In this document: in pieces, positions 33,293-43,473 of the stretch
Numbering within the stretch: the first letter of the stretch is position 1
Layout: each line of letters opens with the position of its first letter
NCBI GenBank assembly: GCA_958510825.1
Contig: OY294054.1
Location: 6,371,683-6,435,682, forward strand
Direction: 5' to 3'
DNA from: Brachypterus glaber
Taxonomy: Eukaryota > Arthropoda > Insecta > Coleoptera > Kateretidae
Length of the DNA stretch: 64,000 bases
Notes under the pieces: generated by a model
The model's database searches: none
Told to the model about the DNA's origin: nothing
The model's input: the letters and a program-made list of their open reading frames with translations, nothing else
Made by a program: the position numbers and the translations under genes

Positions 33293-36200
33293 CTAGCCAA
33301 CTGAAATGTCACTATTCGATCCAAAATATTTCTTTAGATCTTTAACATGCCAGTCGCCTCTATGACCATCTGCATTTTCCAAAATATACACTAACTTTGA
33401 CTTTTTCGCAACAACTTTGCAAAGTATGTACTTTGGAGCAAGTTTTGCAGCAAAACTTTTACTAGCATCTGAGAGTACTTTGTTTCGTCTCCAAACTTTT
33501 TCACCTATTTCAAAATTTACTTCACGCTTGCGCAAATCATAAGTACGCTTATTTCGTTCATAAGCTTCATGTAAATATTTCTTTACATCAACAAAAATCT
33601 CTTTAAGATTTCCCAAGTCTTGGCTATACGAGTCTCTGTCACAAGGTTCTAATTTAACACCATCAGTTAATGTCATTTTGCCATAATAAGTTCCTGTGAT
33701 AGGTACATTCCTCCCAAAATTAAGAAATGCCGGCGTATACCCCGTAACTTCATTTACAGACGTTCGTAAAGCTAGACCTATTTTTGCTAAATTTTTACAC
33801 CATTCTTTTTGATTATCTTTTATATATGATCTTATAGCAGTAGAAATTGTGCAATGTTGCCTTTCCGTCGGATTATTTTGACTATGGTAAAGTGCATTAA
33901 ACCAAATTTTCTGTACATTATATTCATCTGCTAATTTTTTAAAAACTTTACCAGCAAATTGTTTTCCATTATCGACAATTAAAAATTGACAGACTCCGTA
34001 AACTAAAAAAACTTCATTCTCAATGAATTTACATATTGCATTTGCAGTAGCTTCCCTTAAAGGATGTAATAATGTATACTTTGTAAACCAGTCTGACACA
34101 ACTAAAAGATAACAAAAACCTTTAGAACTTCTGGGAAATGGTCCCTGCAAATCACATGAAATAACTTGCCACGGATAATTTACTTCTTTTTCACGACCCA
34201 TCAATCCAAAACGTGCAGAATTACTAACTTTTTGTGATTGACAAATATTACAACATCTTACATACTTTAAAATATCTTTACGCATTTTTGGCCAAAAATA
34301 TGTTTCTGAAATTCTATGAAAAGTTTTAAAAAATCCCATATGAGAAGCTAATACATCGTCATGACATTCTTTTAGTACTTGTTTACGACATTTTTGAGGC
34401 ACTAACAATTTCCACTCTATAATATTACTTTTTACTTTTGTCTTGGTCGGTATGAACTTATAAATATTATCATCAATAACTTTAAATTGCGGATATGAAT
34501 CTGGACTTTTAACAATTTTTTCCCTCAACTGAATATAATATTTATCACTATTATAATCATTTACATTAAAATTAATTAAATTTACATCTGGAAAAATTGA
34601 TTTTTCTGGTTCTATTCTATCAAAAGCTCTGGATAACCCATCAGCTACTACATTTAATTTACCTCTACGATATACAATATCCATATCATATTGCTGTAAT
34701 TTTAATGACCATCTAGCCAAGCGACCAGAGGGATCTTTCATATTACTCAAATATTTTAATGAAGAATGATCTGTAATTACTGTGAATTTAACACCTTCAA
34801 TATATGGTCTAAACCTATCTATAGCAAACAAAACAGCTAAACATTCCTTTTCACCTACAGAATATTTTATTTCACTACGTGTTAAAGCTCTACTAGCATA
34901 AGCTATTACTTTTTCTTGACCATCTTGCGTTTGTGTTAATATGGAACCGAGGCCAACTAAAGAAGCATCACATTGTATAACAAATGGTAAAGAAAAATTG
35001 GGACTTGCTAAAGCTGGAGCATTTATTAAAGATTCCTTCAACAATAAAAAAGCTTTTTCTGCATCAGTATTCCAACTAATGGCTTGTTTTTTACCTTTGC
35101 CCTTTAAAAGTGAATTTAATGGACTAACAATTGTTGAAAAATTCCTAACAAATCTACGATACCACGAAGCTACACCTAAAAATCGTTTTATCTCTGTAAT
35201 ATTTGTTGGTCTAGGATAGTTTATTATTGCTTCTACTTTTTGCGGATCGGTTCTTAAACCAAAATTATCAATTACAAAACCTAAATACTTAAGTGATTTT
35301 CTAAAAAAATTACTTTTTTCAAAATTTATTGTAAGATTAGCAGATTTTAATTTTTCATGTACTATTTGAAGTAATTTAATATGTTCCTCAAAAGTTTTTG
35401 ATACTATTATAATGTCGTCAATATAAACCAATATATTTGGATAAAAGGAGAAAGGAAAAAGTTTATCCATTAATCTTTGCTGACTTTGTGTTCCATTTTT
35501 GAGTCCATAACACATTACATTAAATTCAAATAGTCCCCTACCAGGTACGGAAAATGCAGTTTTTTCTTTAGCAGTTTTTGTAAGTGGAATCTGCCAAAAA
35601 GCATTTTTTAAATCTATACTTGATATATATTTTGCATCGCCTAATAAACTTAAAATGGAGTCTATCCTTGGTAAAGGATGTGAATCACCTTTTGTAATAG
35701 AATTTAATTTACGTCCATCAAAACAAAAACGGTATGTACCATTAGCTTTTTTTACTAATAAAACTGGTGAATTAAAATCAGAATAAGATGGTGAAACTAT
35801 ATCATCTTTTAACATTTTATCTAACTCTTTATGTAAAATTTCTATTAAATAAGGTGACAAAGGATATTGACGCATTTTAAAAGGTTTATTATTTCCTGTA
35901 TCTATATCATGTTCTATTAAATTTGTCCTACCTATTTTTTCGCTATATAATTCTTTAAATAAACTAACAAATTTATCTGCTATCTTTTTCTGTTCGTCTG
36001 TCAAGTTACATAAGCCTACTGAATTATCTTTATTTATATCCTGACTATCACTGTTATTACTGATCACATTCAAATTATTAATTTTATTATTCCAAGATTC
36101 ATCAGAAAAATCCAGAGTCATAGAAAACAATTGTAAAAAATTCACACCAAAAATAAAATTTGTTTCCAAAGAAGGAACAACCAAGACTTGTAAAATCTTA

Positions 36201-36973
36201 ACTTCATTATCTACTTTAATAGGTAAATAAACAACACCAGTTACTAACTGTTTAGATTTATCAGCTGTAGTAACATGCGGTATAAGACATTTATCAATTT
36301 TTAAATTAAATTTCTCTAAAATTTTAATCGCGTGACCACCAGCCACTGAACAATTTGCACCTGTATCAATCAAAGCTGTTATATTTTTATCAAAAATATT
36401 TACTTTAATATATGGACGGTTATCTCTAGGTAATTTAATAAAAGAATTTTTATTAATTACAGACAAACTATACGGTTTATAAAAATTTTTAACTTTATCC
36501 AACCAATCTTTCCATTCATTCAAATAAAATCGTTTATTTGTTTCTGTTACACTTGATTTTTGTAAAGAATTCATATTATTTTTATTATAATAAATGTTTT
36601 TACAAAAAGTAGTTTTGTTATCCTTTTTTACCTGACTGTCATTATTATTTTTAGCCTTTTTATTAAGTGAATGCCGACTAAAATCATCCACTTTCCTATT
36701 TAGTTTTTTTGTACAGGAAGGGCAATTTTTAAAAACTACATCTTTATATCCACATTTATAACAAAACTTTGTTCTTTTAGCTAAACATTTGCTAAAAATA
36801 TGATTTGGTTGGTTACAGTTATAACAAATTACTTGTCTAATTTTATTATTACTACTATTACTACTATTCTGTGTATTATTAAAGCTTTGATTGGTACTTT
36901 GACTAATTTGAGAAACTTGACTACTATTACATACTGAACTTTGAGTAGAGGAAGATGGGGTAAGTTTGGACAC
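33293..36973 (-). CDS. intact gypsy pol polyprotein (NC, PR, RT, RNase H, IN)
   Basis: One 1226-codon frame without stops. Near residues 45-85: a CCHC knuckle CYNCNQPNHIFSKC and a second Cys cluster, CYKCGYKDVVFKNC, without its His. Protease ALIDTGANCSVAGG follows near residue 205. RT has RFCFDGRKLNSITKGDSHPL, SIDLKNAFWQIPL and the catalytic VYIDDIII. RNase H has VIQCDASLVGLG and VITDHSSLKYL. The integrase zinc domain has HDDVLASHMGFF and CCNICQSQK. The DDE residues lie in SCDLQGPFP, IVDNGKQFAG and NNPTERQH. Pol overlaps gag by 145 bp in the -1 frame, which suggests expression by -1 frameshifting. Confidence 0.95.
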   Translation of the reverse strand: MSKLTPSSSTQSSVCNSSQVSQISQSTNQSFNNTQNSSNSSNNKIRQVICYNCNQPNHIFSKCLAKRTKFCYKCGYKDVVFKNCPSCTKKLNRKVDDFSRHSLNKKAKNNNDSQVKKDNKTTFCKNIYYNKNNMNSLQKSSVTETNKRFYLNEWKDWLDKVKNFYKPYSLSVINKNSFIKLPRDNRPYIKVNIFDKNITALIDTGANCSVAGGHAIKILEKFNLKIDKCLIPHVTTADKSKQLVTGVVYLPIKVDNEVKILQVLVVPSLETNFIFGVNFLQLFSMTLDFSDESWNNKINNLNVISNNSDSQDINKDNSVGLCNLTDEQKKIADKFVSLFKELYSEKIGRTNLIEHDIDTGNNKPFKMRQYPLSPYLIEILHKELDKMLKDDIVSPSYSDFNSPVLLVKKANGTYRFCFDGRKLNSITKGDSHPLPRIDSILSLLGDAKYISSIDLKNAFWQIPLTKTAKEKTAFSVPGRGLFEFNVMCYGLKNGTQSQQRLMDKLFPFSFYPNILVYIDDIIIVSKTFEEHIKLLQIVHEKLKSANLTINFEKSNFFRKSLKYLGFVIDNFGLRTDPQKVEAIINYPRPTNITEIKRFLGVASWYRRFVRNFSTIVSPLNSLLKGKGKKQAISWNTDAEKAFLLLKESLINAPALASPNFSLPFVIQCDASLVGLGSILTQTQDGQEKVIAYASRALTRSEIKYSVGEKECLAVLFAIDRFRPYIEGVKFTVITDHSSLKYLSNMKDPSGRLARWSLKLQQYDMDIVYRRGKLNVVADGLSRAFDRIEPEKSIFPDVNLINFNVNDYNSDKYYIQLREKIVKSPDSYPQFKVIDDNIYKFIPTKTKVKSNIIEWKLLVPQKCRKQVLKECHDDVLASHMGFFKTFHRISETYFWPKMRKDILKYVRCCNICQSQKVSNSARFGLMGREKEVNYPWQVISCDLQGPFPRSSKGFCYLLVVSDWFTKYTLLHPLREATANAICKFIENEVFLVYGVCQFLIVDNGKQFAGKVFKKLADEYNVQKIWFNALYHSQNNPTERQHCTISTAIRSYIKDNQKEWCKNLAKIGLALRTSVNEVTGYTPAFLNFGRNVPITGTYYGKMTLTDGVKLEPCDRDSYSQDLGNLKEIFVDVKKYLHEAYERNKRTYDLRKREVNFEIGEKVWRRNKVLSDASKSFAAKLAPKYILCKVVAKKSKLVYILENADGHRGDWHVKDLKKYFGSNSDISVG

Positions 36974-38109
36974 GTGGTATTATGACTACAATTACATTTA
37001 CTACTAAAATTTTGACTTATATCCGAACTTAGGACATTTACTTTATTAACTGTTTTATTTTTTGCCACACTTTTACCTGCTATGCTCTTTTGTTTTAATT
37101 GATAAGCTTCATCTATTCTTTTACAACTGTCTTTTAAATCTTCTAAATCATTTATTTCTATAAGTGATAATGTTGTAAAATAATGTGGTAATATTCTTTC
37201 TCTAATCGTCTTAAGTCTAGTATATAAACTTGCAGCATGAATTAAACGTTTAAACAAGGTTTCCATAGCACCTATAAAAATTGCGATAGATTCATCGGGA
37301 TTTTGATATCTAGAACGGATATCATCCCATGTTCTATCATCTATGTTAGCTGGAAGAAAATCTTTTTTTAATGCTTGAATTATTTGAGACCACGAATTTA
37401 AATTATCTTTAATTGAGAGAAACCATGACAATGCTGGTTCTTTGAATAAGTCATATGCAGATTTAAATAACATTTCGTCTGTAACATTTCTACTTATTTT
37501 CATATATTCAACTTGCTCAATAAAATTTAAAACATTAGACTTTCCATCAAAATTAATATTCCATTTATAAACTGGTACTGATTTTAAATAATCATTATCT
37601 TTTTTACTAGAAACATTAGGACTAAACTGTGTACTATTATGTAATGAAATATTATTATTTACTTGAGTAAGATCTGAATTTTTACCAGATTTTTCATAAA
37701 GATCTAAAATATCTGCTTCTATTTCTAAACAAGTTGCTTTTGTTATTTCTAAAAATTGAATACGTCTAACTTTATTTTCTTCTACTTCAGGAAAACGTTG
37801 CAGACGATTTGTTACATGTACTAAATAAGTTTTTAATTTTCTTAAATCAGCTAAACTATAATCACCATGATATTCTACAATTTCTGAAGATATACTATCT
37901 AAAATTCTATTAATATTTTCCACTTCACTGTTAAAATTAAAAGTCGGATCTACATATTTTACTTTAGGATCTTCCCTAGCTATGGCTCTACCTAAAACTT
38001 TAATTCTAGATGCTCTATTATTTTTTGCTGTTAAATGTCTTATACGAAGTTCATAATTTACCATTTCTGCAGTCAAAAATCTAATTTCCATTTTATCTAA
38101 ATCGTCCAT
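36829..38109 (-). CDS. intact gypsy gag
   Basis: A 426-codon frame starting MDDLDKMEIRFLTAEMVNYE, about 580 bp after the primer site. Residues about 185-300 form the capsid domain, with PALSWFLSIKDNLNSWSQII, RSRYQNPDESIAIFIGAMET and RLKTIRERILPHYF. The zinc knuckle is not in this frame but at the start of pol, so Gag alone lacks nucleocapsid unless a frameshift occurs. No damage is visible. Confidence 0.9.
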   Translation of the reverse strand: MDDLDKMEIRFLTAEMVNYELRIRHLTAKNNRASRIKVLGRAIAREDPKVKYVDPTFNFNSEVENINRILDSISSEIVEYHGDYSLADLRKLKTYLVHVTNRLQRFPEVEENKVRRIQFLEITKATCLEIEADILDLYEKSGKNSDLTQVNNNISLHNSTQFSPNVSSKKDNDYLKSVPVYKWNINFDGKSNVLNFIEQVEYMKISRNVTDEMLFKSAYDLFKEPALSWFLSIKDNLNSWSQIIQALKKDFLPANIDDRTWDDIRSRYQNPDESIAIFIGAMETLFKRLIHAASLYTRLKTIRERILPHYFTTLSLIEINDLEDLKDSCKRIDEAYQLKQKSIAGKSVAKNKTVNKVNVLSSDISQNFSSKCNCSHNTTCPNLPHLPLLKVQYVIVVKFLKLVKVPIKALIIHRIVVIVVIIKLDK

Positions 38110-38777
38110 TTTGAATATTTATTTTCAAAATTTAAATTCAATTTACTCAAAATATTTATTTTATAATAAAATATTTATACTGTACCACAAATTATTTTTT
38201 TTTTTGTACACTGTTCAACAAAGTTTTTGCATACTTTGGAAAATTTCCCAAATATGTCAAAAAAATACTAAATTATTATTTATCTCAATTGGACAAATTA
38301 ATAATTATAAATAGTCTCCAAAACTACAAAATTAGCTAATATTTATTCATATCCTTCGCATAAATAAATACCCTATTATCCATATATTTCTATTGAATAA
38401 ACGATAATTTCTAGAAAAACTGAACCCACGCCAAAATTTCTCCATTCCATGTTATTCCATAAAATTCAGAAAAAACATAAAAAACACATATCTGATATAT
38501 CTTATCAGATTAACTCTAATTTGACTTAATTTTCAACAAAAAATATTTTATTCAACAGTTATATGTAGTTTTTCTCAAAATGAACATTAAGTTACACTGA
38601 AAAAAAAAGCTTTAGATTTTTATAAAAAATACACTGAGAAAAATAGAGTAAAATTAAAAAAAAAACAAGTGTTCTATCTATCCAAATACCACGTTCTTGG
38701 GCGCCAATATTAGTGTACCGTAATTAATACGTTCACTGCCAACGGCTAGTTTTGACAGCGGAGCAATGGGTATGGGC
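38110..38777 (-). other. gypsy 5' leader, primer site and LTR U5 end
   Basis: On the minus strand the LTR appears to end GGTACA at 38714. A 7-base spacer follows, then TGGCGCCCAAGAACGTGG, a primer-site-like sequence at 38706-38689. The rest to the gag ATG is AT-rich leader. Bases 38714-38777 belong to the LTR end and are missing from the left arm. Confidence 0.65.
38689..38706 (-). other. gypsy tRNA primer binding site
   Basis: TGGCGCCCAAGAACGTGG on the minus strand, 7 bases after the LTR end (GGTACA). It begins with the same TGGCGCCC as the 13841 site. Confidence 0.65.
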
Positions 38778-40722
38778 AAGGGAAAAATAGAAAGAATTGA
38801 TTATTGTTGTTAGGGGCGCCAGTTACTTTAGCTTTTACTCCTTTATGTAAGTAACAACCTAGTGTAAATACTTAAGCTTTTCAGTTTGAGAAAATATAAC
38901 CCTTAAATAAAATAAGATAATTCATTTGAGAAATTTATTATAAATAAACTTAATGAAAGCACATCAAGTAATGTATTAATATATATAAAAAATATGTGTA
39001 ATTATAATAATTAAAGAAATCTTAATAAAAATTACTAAATTCAGAAATCATTCGACTTAAATGTATAAAGAAAACATGAAGTTCAGCAAGCACCAAGAAA
39101 TGTATGTAAACAGCAATCATTTCTTGCAGTGTATAAAAGTCATGCTTAAATTAGAAATCATTTAATCAAAAGTATGATATTTAATAATTAATAAATGAGA
39201 TTAAATCTTTTAAAAAAATAAGTACCTAAAAATGAACAAAAGCCAGAAGGGCATATAGTATTAAACAATACTATATCAGATCTGATAAAGTTTACAGTTA
39301 TAAGAATATTGAAATAAAAGAATTTAAAAATATGAAATATTGCTTTCAAAAGTTTTCAGAATGAGTACTTAGCTGGTTTCTGCAAAATCCATGAGGTATG
39401 AATTCCATCGTCTCCATCTGTGCAAGTCTCCCCTATGCTGATGAATTCATTTCTCAAATAAAAAAAATAGGCTGTCCCATCTACTTTGGAAAAATCATCT
39501 TCCAGGATAAAATGTACGATTGAAAATGTTGTCCGGGATAAAATATGCTTTTGAAAATTATGTCCAATATAAAATTGTCTGCTAGACGGTTACATAGAAT
39601 TTATCTATGCCAAAAATTACAGAACCATGTTCCAACAGAACATCACTCCATGCGGAGAACTTGTATATCAAATATACCAAAATAAACTTCAACTTAAATT
39701 AATGTAATTCCATATTAATGGTATAGAAATGGTAATTAATTAATTAATGGTCTAGTAATGTAGTAATAATGGTGGTGTCATACTAAGTCTTCGATGTCCA
39801 TCGAAACGTTATAAATGCGTAATTGTAGAAAATAACAGTTACAATATCTTCCGCATTGTTTAAATATTCATTTTCACTAACTTTAAATAAAAATACATGA
39901 AGGATTACTTCGATGATTACAGAAAATAAACACTCGTCAATATGACACCACCATTTTGTAACAGAGTTGCTTCAAGAAGGAGGAAAATCGACCTTATTCA
40001 CTAGTATGGTAAATAAAATCCTATTTCTGAACTATTAGCGACATCTATGCAAGTCATTATCAACTACAGTTTTACCGTATAGGATTCCTAATAAAGGTAA
40101 CGAAAACTACACCAAAAATAATAACTAAAAAGAATATTTCCTAATAAATCCGTATTAGTGATATCTAACCTCAAAATATTACTCTAAGAAACAAATATAA
40201 ACAATACTTATTGTTTATCAGCAAAACTAATAAAAATACGAACAGAATACTAAGTGTCCTGTGAACTAAGTATAAACAAAATACTGAATCTAAGTGAGCA
40301 GTTCCAGCAAACTATTTTCAACAAATTCTGGATTATCCCGAAGGAATAAGCATACGAAACTTTCCAGGAGAGACAAGCTACAGATGAAAGCCAGTGAAAT
40401 CCAACCCTCAATAGACTCTGAAACATATAAAAACCAGGTAAGTCCATAGACAAATGCATTATAGAGAAATAAGTCATATGATTCTTTATTATTAAAAATC
40501 ATATTCTAATTATGTTTTCTTTATGTTATTTTCAGGTAGAACTATGGAATAGAGACTCATATGGTTAGAATTCAGTTCCTGCTACAAAATAGTCCCAGAT
40601 ACAAAATAGTTCTGTACGTACGTAACTATTTATATACAAAATAAACATAAATTATAACGTAAGTAAACGAATAGTTTAATTAACCCTTGCTATATTACAA
40701 AGTGACGATTTATATCGTTACA
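38778..40722 (-). repeat. right terminal repeat (5' LTR, shared part)
   Basis: The minus strand starts TGTAACGATATAAATCG at 40722. Together with 38714-38777 it makes a 5' LTR of about 2.0 kb in normal orientation for the minus-strand gag-pol. It is 1945 bp over the part shared with the left arm; the 10-bp length difference equals the indel. Confidence 0.92.
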
Positions 40723-40985
40723 AGTTTAATTGTATCGCTGTACTTGTTGTTTTCATCAATCACAACACCCTCCAGTTCAAGGAAACTCTCTGCAGGGAAG
40801 GAGTAAATATTCTGAGCTTGTATTGGTATGCGTATTTCATCAGATTTCAAAAGACTCGAATTTGCATAGGTTAAGTAGCTGTGGTATTCCTTACTGATAA
40901 TTGAATTATCAGTGACAGCCCTGTCTCCAACATTTAAAATATTCATTTTTTCATATATCCACACGCATCCAAACCCACTGTACAC
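40723..40985 (-). pseudogene. Polinton major capsid protein, N-terminal part
   Basis: The likely start is the methionine of MNILNVGDRAV at about 40949. The product continues ISKEYHSYLTYANSSLL, IRIPIQAQNIYSFPAESFLE and LEGVVIDENN before the gypsy element cuts it at 40723. This is the first strand set of the double jelly roll. The rest lies at 30200-31100. In the virion this protein would form the icosahedral shell. Confidence 0.85.
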
Positions 40986-41069
40986 AATATTCTTTTTCGA
41001 ACACTAGACACAAATAGACGAAGTCTAAATCGACACCAACACCAAAATTTTGACTTTTTTCGAGGAATT

Positions 41070-41252
41070 TTAACGAAGCAACTTAAATCCCAACGATTGT
41101 AAAAATTCTCTATTCACTGATGTCAACAATTTGAGCTTCCTTTGTACACTGACTGATCCTTTTCCTTTTTTTCTATTTATTCTAAACACTGATGATGATG
41201 ATGATGATGATGAACTTAAGGGATGAACTTTAGTATTGTTGTAACAAATCAT
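41070..41252 (-). CDS. small Polinton protein (60 aa)
   Basis: Product with a serine run at residues 13-21 coded by a GAT/ATC microsatellite, then VFRINRKKGKGSVSVQRK and NREFLQSLGFKLLR. It overlaps the penton stop by 4 bp and sits between penton and MCP on the same strand. The basic C-terminal half looks conserved rather than random. Function unknown; possibly a small virion or core protein. Confidence 0.55.
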   Translation of the reverse strand: MICYNNTKVHPLSSSSSSSSSVFRINRKKGKGSVSVQRKLKLLTSVNREFLQSLGFKLLR

Positions 41253-42031
41253 TTCACCTTTTTCAAATGCACTCGTACCGTGATCACCTCCCCATTAAAA
41301 TTAACCAAATCACCATCTTGGTCCGTTATTTTAAGTATAATTTCATCCAAATATCGAGTGCTGATTGGTAGATATATGCCGTTGGAGGGAGATTCCACAA
41401 TTTTATAGCCCGGTGCAACTGTTGGATAGAACATGTGCAGGATATGCGAGAGTTTGTCGTTGTTGTATGAATTAACAGTCAAATTACATTCCACACATAT
41501 AGAACTAACTTTGGTTATGTTCATTGGATTTTCAGACTCGTGTTTTGTATCTTTTTTCAATTCTTTTTTCGTGAATCCCAACAGACTACCTATCGAGTTA
41601 TTCATATTAAAGTAAATAGTTCCAGTTGATTTTATCTCACATCTCATTGATAAATAATGATAATCTGAAGGTGGTGGTGTCTTTGGAGTTGTCTTTGACG
41701 ATGTCTTTGAATAAAACTTAAAGGATTGATATATAGGATTGGGTGAATTATGGTAAATTTCCTTTGAAACGTGCTCGTGCAGGTAAGCAGCTAGATCATC
41801 AACTTCATAGCTTCCTACAGGTATCTTAAATTCTTTTTGTTCAAAGTGAAACAAATTGTTTGTTTCGTCAACATTTGCAATGGTATTGTAGGTTGCTAAA
41901 TTAATCAAACCCAATTCGTATTGTTCATCCTCATCAAGTATTATTGGAGAGTAAAGTTTTAATCGCATTACTGATTCTCTTCCCGAAAAAGTAAAATTGT
42001 AACTCATGTTGCTAGCACTGTTTAAACACAA
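41249..42031 (-). CDS. Polinton minor capsid (penton-like) protein
   Basis: An intact 260-codon frame. The start is probably the second methionine, MSYNFTFSGRESVMRLKLYS. Features: LDEDEQYELGLINLATYNTI near the N terminus, VPVGSYEVDDLAAYLHEH-type motif (seen as IPVGSYEVDDLAAYLHEH), GSLLGFTKKEL in the middle, and a C terminus ILKITDQDGDLVNFNGE and VRVHLKKVK. It is the single jelly-roll vertex protein of Polintons by overall pattern and position beside MCP. A proline-threonine-rich insert lies at about residues 110-122. Confidence 0.8.
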   Translation of the reverse strand: MCLNSASNMSYNFTFSGRESVMRLKLYSPIILDEDEQYELGLINLATYNTIANVDETNNLFHFEQKEFKIPVGSYEVDDLAAYLHEHVSKEIYHNSPNPIYQSFKFYSKTSSKTTPKTPPPSDYHYLSMRCEIKSTGTIYFNMNNSIGSLLGFTKKELKKDTKHESENPMNITKVSSICVECNLTVNSYNNDKLSHILHMFYPTVAPGYKIVESPSNGIYLPISTRYLDEIILKITDQDGDLVNFNGEVITVRVHLKKVK

Positions 42032-42084
42032 CTAAGCAATATTTAGGCTAGGTTGACGTTAAATAAAAGACAATTTGTTCCAAT

Positions 42085-42480
42085 ATTACTCTATTAAAAA
42101 TTTTAAACATAAATGACCACAATTTACAGTATTAGGTTTGATATCTATTATAATTATAAACAACGTTTGTACTACCATTGGATTTAAAGTATGTTAAAAC
42201 TTTCCGGGGAGGTTGAAAATTTCCAAAGCTGTCAAAGTACACAGTATTTGCACCAGTCTTTTTATAAGCAGTCCAGCGAGTTCCGCGCCCATTCCTCGAA
42301 TCCAAATTTATGACGCCTCGTTCGTTTTGAGTACGTATTTTTCCTTGATAGTCCATCATGCATGAAAACGCCACGAAAGTTTGAAATCTTATACAATTTG
42401 GCAAAGGTTATTAAATCAATATTTGTGAGTGGTTTGTTTGGAAGTTGATCAAGTGCTGCTGCTGCTGCTGCTGCTAGCGG
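42085..42480 (-). pseudogene. Polinton adenovirus-like cysteine protease, inactivated
   Basis: The frame 42404-42132 contains RGVINLDSRNGRGTRWTAY, then VYFDSFGNFQPPRKVLTYF. In this family the first motif holds the catalytic histidine (G-T-H-W), but here the codon is CGC, arginine. A TAA near 42135 follows RYQT, and the codon run just beyond it holds the TGT where the catalytic cysteine is expected. An upstream part (PLTNIDLITFAKLYKISNF, about 42400-42450) is in another frame. So the protease, which would mature capsid proteins, has a lost His, a stop and a shift. Confidence 0.8.
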
Positions 42481-42996
42481 TAGGCCTGATTGCTTTGATA
42501 CGGCCGTAAAAAAATACCCAATCCGGTCTTGTTGTACGGTTTTAGGTAGAGCCCTTTTCCCATTGCAATCGTCTCCATTGAACGATTGTGACGATTGGCT
42601 TTATCCAGTTGCTGTCGAGCAGCACTAAATAGCTTTAGCAACTCCTGCGGCACCACCTGCCAAACTTCCCAGTACAGATAGACCGGCAAATATTGGAATA
42701 AGAGGTAGAAAACCACCAACCTTTGGAATTTTAATAACACGACCGTTAGGTTTCATTTGATGTTTAATCCGTTTTGCAGCGTCCAATGCCACGTGAATCT
42801 CATCTCCCAAATTGTTTGCCTTGCTTTGTAAAATGTGTTTTTTAATTTTTCCAACGGCCGTTTTAAATCCAATAGATTTACGTTGACTAGGGCGTCGTCG
42901 ATGGGTTGTAGCTTTAGGTTGTCGACGATGACGTTTTCGCTGACCACCTTTTTTACTTCTTTTTGTTGTTCTTGTCGTCGCTGTCGTCGATGCCAT
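42474..42996 (-). pseudogene. Polinton basic virion/core-like protein
   Basis: The first frame (42996-42625) begins with a very basic N terminus (RSKKGGQRKRHRRQPK), a helical middle, and a hydrophobic GGFLPLIPIFAGLSVLGSLA followed by a glycine-rich turn. The product continues in frame 42740-42474 with AARQQLDKANRHNRSM and KGLYLKPYNKTGLGIFLRPY. A frameshift near 42630-42660 separates the two. Basic tail plus a glycine-rich hydrophobic segment suggests a DNA-binding or membrane-active virion protein similar in style to adenovirus core/minor proteins. The name is inference. Confidence 0.6.
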
Positions 42997-43035
42997 CTTT
43001 ACAATACTAAGACAAACAATTAACTGGATATTTTT

Positions 43036-43416
43036 TTAATGGATACGTTGTTTTTTATCCAAAACTTCATTGCTGGCGTTTGGCTCCCCATCCTTTTCTT
43101 CCTTCTCAATAAATTTACGTTTTTTAGATGAGATGCTGGTAGAATAAATCAACGGTTCACTTAGATCAATCTTGGGTTTTTTTAAATGTATTTCTTTCAC
43201 TGTGTAACCCTCTTCATAGGCGGCGTCATTATCTTCTGGTGCTTTTCTTTTTCGTTGTGTTCGTTTTGTAAGCACTTTTGTTTTATTTTCGTTATCTTTT
43301 CGATGATGATGACGACGACGACGATGATGAGGACGATACATTTCTGGAATATTTAATTTATCTTCCAGTTCGTTCAAATTGATAACTGGTGGATGCTTTG
43401 CTGTTGGCTTTTTCAT
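43036..43416 (-). CDS. basic hypothetical Polinton protein (126 aa)
   Basis: An open frame with an Arg/His block at residues about 28-40 coded by a GATGATGACGACGACGACGA-type stretch, then RTQRKRKAPEDND and two KKRK clusters that look like nuclear localisation signals. No known domain. It sits between the PLA2-like and the core-like genes on the same strand, so it is probably co-expressed with virion genes. Confidence 0.5.
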   Translation of the reverse strand: MKKPTAKHPPVINLNELEDKLNIPEMYRPHHRRRRHHHRKDNENKTKVLTKRTQRKRKAPEDNDAAYEEGYTVKEIHLKKPKIDLSEPLIYSTSISSKKRKFIEKEEKDGEPNASNEVLDKKQRIH

Positions 43417-43473
43417 ACCTCGTCGACTGCCTTTGCTGTTGCTAATACTTATGCTGCTGCTGTTCTTTAATGA

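Larger units (their letters stand above)
31101..40722 (-). mobile_element. Ty3/gypsy retrotransposon with inverted terminal LTRs
   Basis: Terminal repeats at 31101-33055 and 38778-40722 are inverted copies of each other. Both outer ends are TGTAACGATATAAATCG. The target duplication AGTT lies at 31097-31100 and 40723-40726, inside the capsid gene. Between them, on the minus strand, are a primer site, intact gag (426 aa) and intact pol (1226 aa). In a normal element the left repeat would have the same orientation as the right one; here it is reversed and lacks the last 64 bp of the right LTR. The arms differ only by a 10-bp indel as far as I compared. Confidence 0.9.
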
